NCBI GenBank assembly: GCA_947499955.1
Contig: CANMQI010000026.1
Location: 1-64,000 of the forward strand
Reading direction: 5' to 3'
DNA from: an uncultured Granulosicoccus sp.
Lineage (GTDB): Bacteria > Pseudomonadota > Gammaproteobacteria > Granulosicoccales > Granulosicoccaceae
Length of the DNA: 64,000 nt
This document shows, piece after piece, positions 9,142 through 19,397 of this stretch (positions are counted from its first letter, which is position 1; the number at the start of each line of letters is the position of its first letter). A program made the translations under genes and the position numbers. Under the pieces are notes generated by a model that made no database searches, had not been told where the DNA came from, and was given only the letters and a program-made list of their open reading frames with translations.

Positions 9142-11427
9142 TTGTCAGCTGTTATGCCTGCAGAAGGATCTGAAGATTGCCCTTCGGCGCCCTACACGGC
9201 GCAAATGCCGAGGCCGGTCTTCACCGTATCAGTAACGGGTCACAGGATACTGGGTGCAGACAATGCCTGTCTGCAGAAGCAGGTGGATGAGCTGCTGAGA
9301 ACCCTGAATTCTCACTGCCAGAGCGTTGACAACAATACAGGGCTGCGCATGATATCGGCACTCGCCGCGGGTGCCGATCAATTTCTGGCTGAGCGGGCAA
9401 TGCAAGTAGCGGGCTCTGCAGCAGGGCCTGCAGGCTGGGAGTTGCAGGTCATTCTCCCATTCTGCAGAACGTCCTACCGTGCAGGTCTTGAAGGTGAAGG
9501 GACGTCAGACACTTCTGCCTCGGTGATCAGCTTTGACAGCCTGGTCGCGGCCGCAAGCTCGGTCTTTGAGTTGGGTGACCTGGACTTCCGGCCGGACGCC
9601 CGTTCAGACACAGACACTGACAGACTGTCATGCGTCACAGACAACTCTGATCTTCACTGGGCCTCCATCGCCAGGCACAGGCAGGAGCGGCGGTTTCGTA
9701 CTCTAGCCAGATTGCTGGTACGGCAGGCCGATCTACTGCTTGCCCTCTGGGACGGCCAGCCTGCCAGAGGCCCTGGCGGTACGGCTGACGTCGTCAATAT
9801 TGCCTTGCAACAAGGGAAGAGCGTGTTGCGAATCTGTCCCGTTACAGCAGAAATGTCTCTGTTACAGCCAGAGCCCGGCCAGCAGGATCCTATCGAGTTG
9901 CTCGCTCATGGAAAGGAGAATGCAGAGAATGGCTCGGTGTCGGACCTGAGGGGTAAACTGCTGTCTCTCGTGAACGATGTTCTCGTGCCTCCCAGCGAGA
10001 AAAACCATGATGAATCCGATTCGATATCGTATTCATCATTGTCTGCCTATGTCGGTATTCAGGGTCAGCAGAGAGACAGGGATCACGGGGCCAGGGTTGA
10101 AGGGATATCGCCGGGTGACGACGCGAACGGCAATGCATCGACAGCCCCAGGGCCGGTCCATCATCCAGATAAGCCAGACTCGGTCTATCAGAAATTCGGT
10201 CAGGTATTGAGTCCCTGTTGGCGTTTGCCCACGAAACGCGTGGTAATGCCTTGCTGGCGAGTATTCTGGAAATTCACGCAGCCTCATGTCGACAGAGATG
10301 TGCGTCCCGAGAGGACTGGACGATACACCTACGCATTTGTCTATCAGCAGTTTCAATGGCTGATGTCATCAGGTTGGTCGGGTAATCCGGGGCTTCGTCT
10401 GAAAACCGATTATCTGGAAGATCAGTGGCTTCAGGGAGTACAAGCCGAGCAATCCAGACCTGCCTTCATCGAGGCAGCTGATCGAGTATTGAAAAAGCCG
10501 AGTATCACTGCTGACGCGATTGCAACGTCTCGTGGGCATGCTTATCGATCCAGCTATATCGTTACATTCATCGGTGCCGTATTCGCCGTCTGGGTCGGTC
10601 TGACAGGCCTGTATTCAGCTGCTTACAAGCACTGGTTTGTCGGTGTAGAGGTGCTTGTTCTGGCCTGCCTCATACTGTTTTACATGTTTGCAAGACATCG
10701 GGACTGGCACTGGCGGTGGATCAACGCCCGACATGTGACGGAGAGCCTGAGAGGTCAGAGATTGCAAGCCTGGATAGGGTTTTCAGGCAGGCGGGATATG
10801 CTGAGTGCCATGCCCTGGACACTCTGGTTTGTCAATGCCACGGTAGCGACTGTCGGGTTGCAAACCGGTACATTCGACCGCCAGTCAGCCCGTCCCATCG
10901 CCCTGGAGCTGAGAGGACATGTCAAGGAACAGAAAGACTGGCATCAGTCCAACTCCCGAAAACTGGAACACATGCACAAGCTGCTCGACAAGGTAGGCTG
11001 GTGGTGCGTGGTCATGGTCCTTGGTATTGCAACCTTGTATGTCCTGTTCATCGCTCTGGCCAGGTGTTACGGATGGCAAATGTGTGTGTCGTACGACACC
11101 GTGATCAAATACACGGTGACAGTACTCTGTGCCGCATTGCCACTGTTGGCTGCGGCGCTGGCCGGAATTCGTTATCAAGGTGACTTCGAACGATTCGCCA
11201 CTCGGTCACAGGAAACCGCAGAAGAGCTGGAAAAGCTCGTGGTGCGACTGGATGAGTTCATGGTGCGGGTCGGCAACGCAGAACCGCTCGGCAACGCTCA
11301 AGATTCGCAACAGCCACTGTATGAGGAATTACTGGAGTGCGTGCTCGACGTATCGCATATATTCGAATCCGATCTGGCTGACTGGCGTTATGTCTATCTT
11401 GCCAGACCCTCACCGAGCCCCGCATGA
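9142..11427 (+). CDS. SLOG-domain protein with C-terminal transmembrane segments
   Basis: Residues 27-240 look like a SLOG (LOG/DprA-like Rossmann) domain: FTVSVTGHR (GHR at 33-35), ALAAGADQFLAE, and DLLLALWDGQ followed by GGTADVV, the usual nucleotide-binding signatures. Two pairs of hydrophobic segments follow (about 470-522 and 620-678), with ARHVTESLRGQRLQ between them, as in SLOG-associated transmembrane effectors (SLATT type). Such proteins are thought to sense a nucleotide or NAD-derived signal and disturb the membrane; that role is inferred here. The start is TTG 9142; ATG 9154 is the alternative. A TATACT -10 lies at 9115-9120. The next gene overlaps by 4 bp, indicating coupling. Confidence 0.7.
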   Translation: MSAVMPAEGSEDCPSAPYTAQMPRPVFTVSVTGHRILGADNACLQKQVDELLRTLNSHCQSVDNNTGLRMISALAAGADQFLAERAMQVAGSAAGPAGWELQVILPFCRTSYRAGLEGEGTSDTSASVISFDSLVAAASSVFELGDLDFRPDARSDTDTDRLSCVTDNSDLHWASIARHRQERRFRTLARLLVRQADLLLALWDGQPARGPGGTADVVNIALQQGKSVLRICPVTAEMSLLQPEPGQQDPIELLAHGKENAENGSVSDLRGKLLSLVNDVLVPPSEKNHDESDSISYSSLSAYVGIQGQQRDRDHGARVEGISPGDDANGNASTAPGPVHHPDKPDSVYQKFGQVLSPCWRLPTKRVVMPCWRVFWKFTQPHVDRDVRPERTGRYTYAFVYQQFQWLMSSGWSGNPGLRLKTDYLEDQWLQGVQAEQSRPAFIEAADRVLKKPSITADAIATSRGHAYRSSYIVTFIGAVFAVWVGLTGLYSAAYKHWFVGVEVLVLACLILFYMFARHRDWHWRWINARHVTESLRGQRLQAWIGFSGRRDMLSAMPWTLWFVNATVATVGLQTGTFDRQSARPIALELRGHVKEQKDWHQSNSRKLEHMHKLLDKVGWWCVVMVLGIATLYVLFIALARCYGWQMCVSYDTVIKYTVTVLCAALPLLAAALAGIRYQGDFERFATRSQETAEELEKLVVRLDEFMVRVGNAEPLGNAQDSQQPLYEELLECVLDVSHIFESDLADWRYVYLARPSPSPA

Positions 11428-13148
11428 AATCGACTCCACGCAGTATCGTTGCTGGTATGTATCGTAATACCGCGGTATCAACGCGATTCATGACCGCACT
11501 GGCTGGCATCAGCCTCGTGTTCGGTTTCTGGGGGTGGTTTGCATTACGCCACTCGCTTTGTCTGAACATCGGAGATGTGATCTATCGTTCCATCGCTGCA
11601 TTGTCACTCTCGGTGCCCTACCAGACAAGTTCCTTGTGGGCCTCAGACTGGCGCATAGAGACGGCGCGATGGGCGGGGATGGCGGCACTGATCATCGGTG
11701 CCAGCAAAACTGCGGTGGTGCTGTTCTCCGGACACTGGCGACGAAGTCGTTGGCAGCGCGATGAAGGGCACTGGCTGATTATCGGCAATGATCCGTTTGC
11801 CAAGGCGCTGGGGCAGGCTGCCCGGGTCGCGGGCAAACGTATACACTGGTTATGCGCACCGGCAGGAGAGAGCAATAGTGACAAACCAGGCAATGTCGTC
11901 GATGTAGGCGCATGGACGCTGTCGAGTGCCACGAGGCATGGTTTGAACGGCGCAGCCGGTGTGGTTGTGGCTACCAGCGACGATGCGACAAGTCATGCGA
12001 TAGCGCATGAGGTACGTACGCAGCGACCGGATTCGGCAGGCTGCAAGGTCCTTGTCAGCTTGCGTTCGCCCTGGCTTGCCATGCGAATCGACGAGCTGGA
12101 ATACAGCTCGAGTGTCACCGTGTTTTCAGAAGCGCAAATTGCCGTGCGTCGCATTCAGCGCAGGCATCCACCATTCCTGCTGGCAGCGCATCTGAAGCAG
12201 CAGCGAGTGCACGTCGTCATCATCGGCTTCGGTATATATGGTGAGGCGGTCTTGATCGAGACGCTGTTGAGTTCGCTGACCAGCCGACAGGGCGTGCCTG
12301 TCATCACGATTGTTGATCCCGCAGCAAGCCTCAAATCGGCAGAACTTCATGCGCGCTACCCTGAGCTCGATGATTCCGTTGAGCTGCGCTTTGTCGATTG
12401 TGAAATGGTGAGTGCCAAGCCGGTCATCACGGATGAGCTGGTCAGGCGGGTTTCGAACGAGGACCCGGTCAGCTGCTGGTATGTGTGCCTGCCTGATGAA
12501 AGTACGTCATTGGTGAGTGCCATATCGCTACAGATGGCCAGTCGTCGTTCGAGCCTGTCAGATGCACCCGTCTGCATACGCGTCGATTCGCCACACTCGT
12601 TGCCCGACGTCCCCGTCGGTGTGAGTGCCTTGTTGCCAGGGCAGCTGATCGCGTTTGGTGCCCTGCAGGATCTGGCTCGGGAAACCGGTCTGTTCTCTCC
12701 GGAAACGGACCGATTGGCCAGGGAATTTCACGAGCGCTACGCAGAGGCTGCCAGTGAGGACAAGCCTGCCAAGGTATCCTGGGATGATCTGTCGGAGGAT
12801 ATGAAAGACTCCAACCGACGCTTGCTTGTCCATATTCCTGCCAAGCTCTACAGCGTCGGATTCGATGTCGAGTCATGGCTGATTGCAAGTGATAGTCATC
12901 CGGGGAAACCGCAAATACCTCGCGTCCAGGGTTTGCTCGACAGGCCTGAGATCATCGAAGAGCTTGCAAGGCTGGAGCATGAACGCTGGATGGCCGACAG
13001 ACGTTTGAATGGCTGGACGCTGGCGCCAGTGCGTGATGACCAGAGACGCCACCATCCGGATCTAGTCGCTTTCGACCAGCTCTCGGAGTCATCCCGAGAC
13101 TACGATCGTCTGATGATCCGTACGTTCATCAAGGTCGTGTCGGGCTGA
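11424..13148 (+). CDS. Membrane protein with TrkA-N-like Rossmann domains and C-terminal RyR domain
   Basis: Starts at ATGA overlapping the SLOG gene stop. Hydrophobic segments at about 21-45 and 83-105 precede a TrkA-N-like region (WLIIGNDPFAKALGQAA near 119) and a second dinucleotide-binding loop, VVIIGFGIYGEAV, near 260. Residues about 507-574 match the RyR domain: ELARLEHERWMADRRLNGW, HPDLVAFDQL, DYDRLMI. RyR domains occur in bacterial conflict systems tied to nucleotide signals, often beside TrkA-N and SLOG proteins. The pair probably forms one membrane module, function unproven. The first Rossmann loop (GNDPFA) departs from GxGxxG. Confidence 0.7.
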   Translation: MKSTPRSIVAGMYRNTAVSTRFMTALAGISLVFGFWGWFALRHSLCLNIGDVIYRSIAALSLSVPYQTSSLWASDWRIETARWAGMAALIIGASKTAVVLFSGHWRRSRWQRDEGHWLIIGNDPFAKALGQAARVAGKRIHWLCAPAGESNSDKPGNVVDVGAWTLSSATRHGLNGAAGVVVATSDDATSHAIAHEVRTQRPDSAGCKVLVSLRSPWLAMRIDELEYSSSVTVFSEAQIAVRRIQRRHPPFLLAAHLKQQRVHVVIIGFGIYGEAVLIETLLSSLTSRQGVPVITIVDPAASLKSAELHARYPELDDSVELRFVDCEMVSAKPVITDELVRRVSNEDPVSCWYVCLPDESTSLVSAISLQMASRRSSLSDAPVCIRVDSPHSLPDVPVGVSALLPGQLIAFGALQDLARETGLFSPETDRLAREFHERYAEAASEDKPAKVSWDDLSEDMKDSNRRLLVHIPAKLYSVGFDVESWLIASDSHPGKPQIPRVQGLLDRPEIIEELARLEHERWMADRRLNGWTLAPVRDDQRRHHPDLVAFDQLSESSRDYDRLMIRTFIKVVSG

Positions 13149-13326
13149 ACCACAGCACCACAGCACCACAGAACCGCTGAACCGCAGCCCTTATGGCCAG
13201 AACGTCAATCCAGACGCCGCAGTAGAACGGCCTCGGCAATCCAGACGCTTTGTCCGCTTCCGTTCGGCCGGATTTTATCGATGAATTCTTGTGCAGGCCT
13301 TGACAGCAACTAGTAACGGTAATTAG
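13149..13326. other. Intergenic region with short CACCACAG repeats
   Basis: Between the TrkA/RyR gene and the Ton operon. A few imperfect units of accacag/caccacag lie at 13149-13175; no gene or convincing terminator is seen. This is the seam between the defence-like island and the iron island. Confidence 0.5.
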
Positions 13327-13345
13327 AATGCGAACGATTATCATT
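13327..13345. promoter_or_regulatory. Fur-box-like site upstream of exbB (system 1)
   Basis: aatgcgaacgattatcatt: the right arm ttatcatt is consensus and the left arm aatgcgaa matches 6 of 8. It lies 23 bp upstream of the TTG start of exbB, placing the Ton operon and siderophore receptor under probable iron repression. Confidence 0.65.
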
Positions 13346-13368
13346 AGTGCTATCAAGAGATCTACGTT

Positions 13369-14124
13369 TTGAACCCAGCCGATATCGCAGAATCCGTCCA
13401 GCCGGATGCCTTGACGAGTGTGCCGTTGCCGACGAGCACCCTTGATAATCTGCTGAACATGCTGGTCACGGGCGGGCCGGTCGTCTGGTTGTTGCTGGGT
13501 TTTTCGCTGTTGGCGCTGACCGTCATCCTGTTGAAGCTGGGTCAGCTGATTGCCCTACGGCCCCGTCCTGGTAATGCGGTCGACAAGGCCATGGCACACC
13601 TGCAAACGGATCAGCCACTGGAAGCCCAGATGCTTCTCAATGGCCAGGCGAACCCGCGTGCCAGTGTGCTGAGTCATGCGTTGAAGATGCTGGGTAGCGA
13701 ACAATATTGCGCGACAGAGATTCGCGATGAAGCCTTGCGCAGAGCACGACTGGGCCTGGCGCGACAGGAATCGCATCTGCGCATTCTGGAAGTCATCGCC
13801 ATGCTGGCACCGCTGTTGGGTCTGTTCGGTACCGTGCTTGGCATGATCGAGGCTTTCCGCGCCATGGAGAGCGCTGGCGCGCAGGTCAACCCGGCCATTC
13901 TGTCCGGTGGTATCTGGCAGGCGCTGTTGACCACGGCTGTGGGTCTTGCCGTTGCCATTCCCGTGTCCATCGCGCATAGCTGGTTCGAGCGCAAGCTGGA
14001 AGTGCAGGCGGCCAATCTGCAGAATGATGTCGATGTCCTGACCTCTCTGGTTGCTCACAAGCACAAGCAGCAAGAGTCTGCAGCCATTTCAGCACGTCAG
14101 CCCCTGCAACGAGCGGTGTCGTGA
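13369..14124 (+). CDS. exbB: ExbB-type proton channel subunit, Ton system 1
   Basis: A 251-aa MotA/TolQ/ExbB family protein with three hydrophobic segments (about 35-58, 140-165, 183-205). The pore signatures APLLGLFGTVLGMIEAF and GIWQALLTTAVGLAVAIP are present. With ExbD it uses the proton gradient to energise TonB in the inner membrane. The start is TTG 13369. It opens a tight operon exbB-exbD-exbD-tonB, overlapping the first exbD by 4 bp. Confidence 0.9.
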   Translation: MNPADIAESVQPDALTSVPLPTSTLDNLLNMLVTGGPVVWLLLGFSLLALTVILLKLGQLIALRPRPGNAVDKAMAHLQTDQPLEAQMLLNGQANPRASVLSHALKMLGSEQYCATEIRDEALRRARLGLARQESHLRILEVIAMLAPLLGLFGTVLGMIEAFRAMESAGAQVNPAILSGGIWQALLTTAVGLAVAIPVSIAHSWFERKLEVQAANLQNDVDVLTSLVAHKHKQQESAAISARQPLQRAVS

Positions 14125-14522
14125 GTTCTGTTCTGGCTGTCCGGCGCAAGTCGCGCAGAATCAGTCTGACCGCGTTGATCGATGTTGTCTTCATTCTGCT
14201 GATGTTCTTCATGCTGACCTCATCATTCAGTCGTTTCGGCTATTTCGAATTCCAGACGCAGGGTGCGAGCGGTGGTGGTACCGGTGAAGCCCAGGTTCTG
14301 ATACTGCAGGCCGATGGTGCGCTGCTGAATCGAGCCACGACTCCGCCGGTCGTCATGAGTGACGAACAATTACGGGATCGGATGGATGCGTCTCGCCCCC
14401 TGTCGGTCCTGCCGGCAGGCGATGCCGATGTGCAGACGATGGTGGAGGCCATCGAGCGACTGAACCGGATCGGTCTGTCACAGGTCACGTTGGGTCAAGT
14501 CATCCCGGCTGTAGCGGACTGA
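14121..14522 (+). CDS. exbD: ExbD, Ton system 1, first copy (Asp form)
   Basis: 133 aa with an N-terminal basic stretch, one membrane helix (SLTALIDVVFILLMFFML) and a periplasmic domain. D21 is the position of the essential proton-carrying Asp of ExbD (D25 in E. coli). GTG start overlapping exbB by 4 bp. Partner of the second exbD 5 bp downstream. Confidence 0.9.
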   Translation: MSSVLAVRRKSRRISLTALIDVVFILLMFFMLTSSFSRFGYFEFQTQGASGGGTGEAQVLILQADGALLNRATTPPVVMSDEQLRDRMDASRPLSVLPAGDADVQTMVEAIERLNRIGLSQVTLGQVIPAVAD

Positions 14523-14527
14523 CGTCA

Positions 14528-14959
14528 ATGTCTGATTATCTTCAATCACAAGGTCAGCTTCGATCGGTTTCTCGGCGCAAGTCGTCGAGCGACGAGAACA
14601 TGATTCCACTGATCAATATCGTTTTCCTGCTACTGATCTTTTTCATGGTGGCCGGACAGATACAACCACAGGATGGCAGTGATATACGGCCACCTGTGGC
14701 CGAGGACATGGAGGCCGATGCGCCACCCCTTGTCGATGTGCAGATCAACCGACAGAACGAGATTCAGCTGGATGGCGTTGCGATGAGTCTGGTTCAGTTG
14801 CAGGCAGCACTGGCAGATGAGCGCTATGCCAATGCCGAATACCTGCTGATCAAGGCCGACCGGGATGTGAAGGCTGCAGATCTGGGTGTCTTGCTTGATG
14901 GCCTGCGGCATTCGGGCATCGGCAGTATTCGTTTACTGACAGAAAAATCCGGAAGCTGA
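14528..14959 (+). CDS. exbD: ExbD, Ton system 1, second copy (Asn form)
   Basis: 143 aa, ExbD family: [18 protein letters not shown] is the single membrane helix followed by a periplasmic domain. The position normally held by the proton-carrying Asp is N30 (codon aat), so this subunit probably cannot relay protons alone. The same Asp/Asn pairing recurs in system 2 at 31,315-32,202. It likely forms a mixed complex with the Asp-type ExbD encoded just upstream. Confidence 0.9.
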   Translation: MSDYLQSQGQLRSVSRRKSSSDENMIPLINIVFLLLIFFMVAGQIQPQDGSDIRPPVAEDMEADAPPLVDVQINRQNEIQLDGVAMSLVQLQAALADERYANAEYLLIKADRDVKAADLGVLLDGLRHSGIGSIRLLTEKSGS

Positions 14960-14963
14960 TCAC

Positions 14964-15803
<840 letters not shown>

Positions 15804-15817
15804 GCAAGCAACGAACG

Positions 15818-18241
15818 ATGAGTGACAAAGACGCTGGTAAAGGCCTTTGCCCCAGAGGGCAGCATGAGCCGCAGAATTCAACCGTCAGAAAACCCACTCG
15901 CCTGGGTTACGGCAGCACTTCTGTGACAGGTGGAATCGCGAGACGTTCACTGGCAGTAGGTGTGTCTGCATTGATGTGTACGTCGCTGGCGATGGCACAA
16001 AGCCAGACTGTCGATGGTGAAGACACGCTGGTGCTCGACAAGCTGGAGCTCAAGGATCGCACCAGTGATACCAATCCCTACGCCGAAGACGGTGCGCCTT
16101 ACAAGGCCAGGGTTTCCGGTGATTCTCGCCATGTGAAGGATCTGGCCGACACGCCGCAGACCATTCAGGTTCTGACGCAAACCCAACTCCAGGAATCGGG
16201 CAAGACTGACCTGCGAGATCAGTTGGCAGCCGTACCCGGAATTACTCTGGGTACCGGAGAAAACGGTAATGCCTTTGGTGATCGTTACATCATTCGTGGC
16301 CATGAGGCGCGTAGCGATGTGTTTGTTGACAGTCTGCATGATCCAGGCATGACCATCCGTGAAAGCTTTGCCGTGGAGCAGGTTGAAATCACCAAGGGGC
16401 CCAGCTCGACCTTCGCCGGCCGTGGTTCCACTGGTGGTGCGGTCAACAGCATCACCAAGCAGGCCAGCACCGACTACGATTTCACCAAACTGCAAGGCGC
16501 TGTGGGTACCGATTCCTACGGTCGCATCACGGTCGACTCCAATCAGCGCATCAATGACGAAGTAGCCGTCCGAGCCAATGTGCTATTGGGAACCAGCGAT
16601 GTACCTGACCGGGATCCAGCCAGCAAGGAGCGTCAGGGACTTGCATTGTCAGCCGGTTACGATACCGGTGACAGATTCTCCATGATGGCGGATTTCTACT
16701 ATCTGAATGCGGAAGACAAACCGGACCTGGGCACCTACATCGAGCCGAACGGTGGCAAGCCTGTTGATGATCTGCCAGTGTATCTGCAGAATCAGGATTT
16801 TCTCGAGTCCACGGTCAAGGTCGGAACCTTGCGCGGTGCTTATGAATTCAACGATTCGGTTCGACTGGAAAATGCCTTCAGGTATGGCACAACCGACAAC
16901 GGTTACGTGATGACCGGGGCGCGCGGCACAACGCGTGATGAGTCTGATCCGGATGCACCGGGCGGGGCGACTGTGGGTCTGAGTACGCACCAGGGCTGGC
17001 AGGAAATCGATTACTTCGCCGATCAGGTCAGCCTGTTTGTCGATGCCGATGTCGGTAATCAACTCCATCAGTTCGTGTTCGGCGCTGAGTTCAGCAAGAC
17101 CGATGTGCTCAATGGGGTTTATCAGGTCAACAATACGGGTGACACGAACTGCGTCACTGCTGGTCGTGGCGGAGCATCTCCCGGCTATTGCATCTACGAT
17201 GCAGACGGCAATGTTGCGGACAATCTGAACGACATCATGGGGCGAGAGATCACTCGTGGTGACTATGATTCAGACTTCAGTATCAGCACCTTCTCGCTGT
17301 CAGCCATGGATACCATCGATTTCACCGATCGCTTCACCGGCTTCTTCGGTGTTCGCATGGACAGCTTCGACTACACGAATACCCTGCGCAGCACCGATAA
17401 CACAACCGGTGACGTCACGCTGACCGATTACGAATATGATGACGTTCTGTGGAACGGCCATCTGGGTGTCGTCTACAAGGTCACCGACGAAGGAAATGTC
17501 TATGCCAACTACAGCACGTCATCGAACATCAATGGTGGTGAGTCCGATCTGGGCGGCAACTGTGGCTACGGTGGTTTGTGTGGTGATACGGACCAGGTCA
17601 CCGAGAGTGAGCCAGAGACTTCCCAGAACATCGAATTGGGTACCAAGTGGGATCTGTTCGACGACAAACTGCTCGCAACCTTCGCGGTATTCCAGATGAC
17701 CAAGAAGGATGTCATGGAAAGTGTTGGTGACGACTATGAGTCACTGGGTACCTTGAATACCGGCAAGAACCGGGTTCGCGGTGTCGAATTTTCACTGGCA
17801 GGCAACATCACGGATTCTCTCAGTGCCGTGGCTGGTGTTGCGCTCATGGACTCGGAAGTGCTGGCATCCTATGACGAAGATTCGGTAGGCAAGGTGCTCA
17901 GCAACTTCGCCGACAACAGCGCCTATGCGCAACTTCGCTACAAGGTCACGCCATCGATTGCCTTCGGGGGCACGCTCACGTATTCAGGTGGCATGTACGT
18001 CGGACAACCGGATTCAGCCGCAGGTTTCAGCGCCGACACCGGTGCCTACTCCTACGAAATACCGTCGTATACGGTGCTCGATCTGTTTTCAAGCTATGAA
18101 TACAGCAAGCAACTCTCCGTACGTCTGAATGTGGGCAATGTGACCGACAAGGATTATTACCTTGCCGGCTACCGCAGCGGTGCCTTCGCCTACAAGGGTG
18201 ATGCACTCAATGCACGCCTGAGTGTCAACTACGAATTCTGA
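15818..18241 (+). CDS. TonB-dependent siderophore receptor
   Basis: An 807-aa outer-membrane receptor. A long N-terminal leader ends near SLAMAQ; the plug carries DTPQTIQVLTQTQLQE, DQLAAVPGITLG, RGHEARSDVFVDS and VEQVEITKGPSS, classic for siderophore receptors of the FhuE/Fiu class. The beta-barrel ends LNARLSVNYEF with the C-terminal Phe used in outer-membrane assembly. It lies 14 bp after tonB and is followed by an oxidase and a PiuC-like dioxygenase. The ligand cannot be told from sequence; the PiuC-like neighbour is compatible with a catecholate. Confidence 0.9.
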   Translation: MSDKDAGKGLCPRGQHEPQNSTVRKPTRLGYGSTSVTGGIARRSLAVGVSALMCTSLAMAQSQTVDGEDTLVLDKLELKDRTSDTNPYAEDGAPYKARVSGDSRHVKDLADTPQTIQVLTQTQLQESGKTDLRDQLAAVPGITLGTGENGNAFGDRYIIRGHEARSDVFVDSLHDPGMTIRESFAVEQVEITKGPSSTFAGRGSTGGAVNSITKQASTDYDFTKLQGAVGTDSYGRITVDSNQRINDEVAVRANVLLGTSDVPDRDPASKERQGLALSAGYDTGDRFSMMADFYYLNAEDKPDLGTYIEPNGGKPVDDLPVYLQNQDFLESTVKVGTLRGAYEFNDSVRLENAFRYGTTDNGYVMTGARGTTRDESDPDAPGGATVGLSTHQGWQEIDYFADQVSLFVDADVGNQLHQFVFGAEFSKTDVLNGVYQVNNTGDTNCVTAGRGGASPGYCIYDADGNVADNLNDIMGREITRGDYDSDFSISTFSLSAMDTIDFTDRFTGFFGVRMDSFDYTNTLRSTDNTTGDVTLTDYEYDDVLWNGHLGVVYKVTDEGNVYANYSTSSNINGGESDLGGNCGYGGLCGDTDQVTESEPETSQNIELGTKWDLFDDKLLATFAVFQMTKKDVMESVGDDYESLGTLNTGKNRVRGVEFSLAGNITDSLSAVAGVALMDSEVLASYDEDSVGKVLSNFADNSAYAQLRYKVTPSIAFGGTLTYSGGMYVGQPDSAAGFSADTGAYSYEIPSYTVLDLFSSYEYSKQLSVRLNVGNVTDKDYYLAGYRSGAFAYKGDALNARLSVNYEF

Positions 18242-18245
18242 GTTG

Positions 18246-19358
18246 ATGCAACACACTCCCGACAATACGGGTAGCTCGATTCCTCCAGGCACGGTGTGCC
18301 TGGAGGATTATCAGCGTCATGCGCAGAAAATACTGCCGCATGATGTGTACGAGTATCTGGCCAGCGGCTGTGCAGATGACTTGACGCTGGCCAGAAACCG
18401 TTCGGCCTTTGACGAGTTGAACATCCATCCCCGCATACTGACTGACTGCTCGAATGGCAACACCAGTTGCCGTTTACTGGGTCAGCGTATGCGTCATCCC
18501 ATTTTGCTGGGGCCAGTGGCGCATCAGGCGCTCATCCACGATGAGGCAGAACTGGCGACAGCGGAAGCGGCATCTTTGATGGAGGCGTGCATGGTGGCGA
18601 GCACGCTGTCATCGGTACCGATGGAAAGCATTGCCGCGAAGTTGCCGGGTCAAAAGTGGTTCCAGTTGTATTTTCATCGGGATCGAGACTTCACGTTGGA
18701 ACTGGTCAGACGCGCCGAAGCTGCCGGCTTCAATGCACTGGTGGTCACGGTCGACGCGCCGGTCAATGGTGCACGCAACCGAATTCAGCGTGCGGGGTTT
18801 TCGCTACCGCCCTCTGTTGTTGAAGCCAATCTGCTCGATCAACCGGCGGCCGTGCAACAGTCCCTGAGCACGGGGCAGAGTGTCATTTTCCAGGGACTGA
18901 TGAGTGAAGCGCCAACCTGGCGAGACATCCAATGGTTACGAGGTCATACCTCGATGCCTATTCTGGTGAAGGGAGTCATGCACCCGGCAGATGCGACCAA
19001 GTGTATCGCCGAAGGGCTGCAGGGTGTCGTGGTGTCCAATCATGGTGGGCGTTGTCTGGATACCGTGCCTGCCAGTATTGAAATGGTTGCGTCCATCAGA
19101 GCGGCCGTCGGTGAAGAGTTTCCGGTATTGCTCGATGGTGGTGTGCGCCGCGGAACCGATGTGTTCAAGGCACTGGCTCTGGGAGCCGATGCCGTGCTGA
19201 TCGGTCGGCCGCAGGCGTTTGCCCTCGCCGTGGCCGGTGCGCTGGGTGTGGCGCATATGGTGAAACTGCTGCGCGATGAATTGGAGATCTGCATGGCGTT
19301 GTCAGGTTGCCCGACGCTGGATACCATTGGGCCATCGGCCCTGTCGGGTCATCGTTGA
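18246..19358 (+). CDS. FMN-dependent alpha-hydroxy-acid oxidase/dehydrogenase
   Basis: About 370 aa of the LldD / glycolate oxidase TIM-barrel family. VVSNHGGRCLD carries the catalytic His (H266) and FMN-binding Arg, DGGVRRGTDVFKALALGAD and VLIGRP bind FMN phosphate, and DVYEYLASGCADD is the usual N-terminal motif. These enzymes oxidise 2-hydroxy acids such as lactate. The ATG at 18246 is preferred; an upstream GTG at 18222 would overlap the receptor by 20 bp. Its place between a siderophore receptor and a PKHD dioxygenase suggests a role in handling an imported siderophore, which is inference. Confidence 0.85.
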   Translation: MQHTPDNTGSSIPPGTVCLEDYQRHAQKILPHDVYEYLASGCADDLTLARNRSAFDELNIHPRILTDCSNGNTSCRLLGQRMRHPILLGPVAHQALIHDEAELATAEAASLMEACMVASTLSSVPMESIAAKLPGQKWFQLYFHRDRDFTLELVRRAEAAGFNALVVTVDAPVNGARNRIQRAGFSLPPSVVEANLLDQPAAVQQSLSTGQSVIFQGLMSEAPTWRDIQWLRGHTSMPILVKGVMHPADATKCIAEGLQGVVVSNHGGRCLDTVPASIEMVASIRAAVGEEFPVLLDGGVRRGTDVFKALALGADAVLIGRPQAFALAVAGALGVAHMVKLLRDELEICMALSGCPTLDTIGPSALSGHR

Positions 19359-19397
19359 TGTTGCCTGTAATCAAGTTACCGAAAGAGAATCGTTGAA

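Noticed and set aside
13149-13180. Short caccacag repeats as a CRISPR or iteron array
   Set aside because: Only a few imperfect 8-9 bp units with no spacers and no replication genes nearby.
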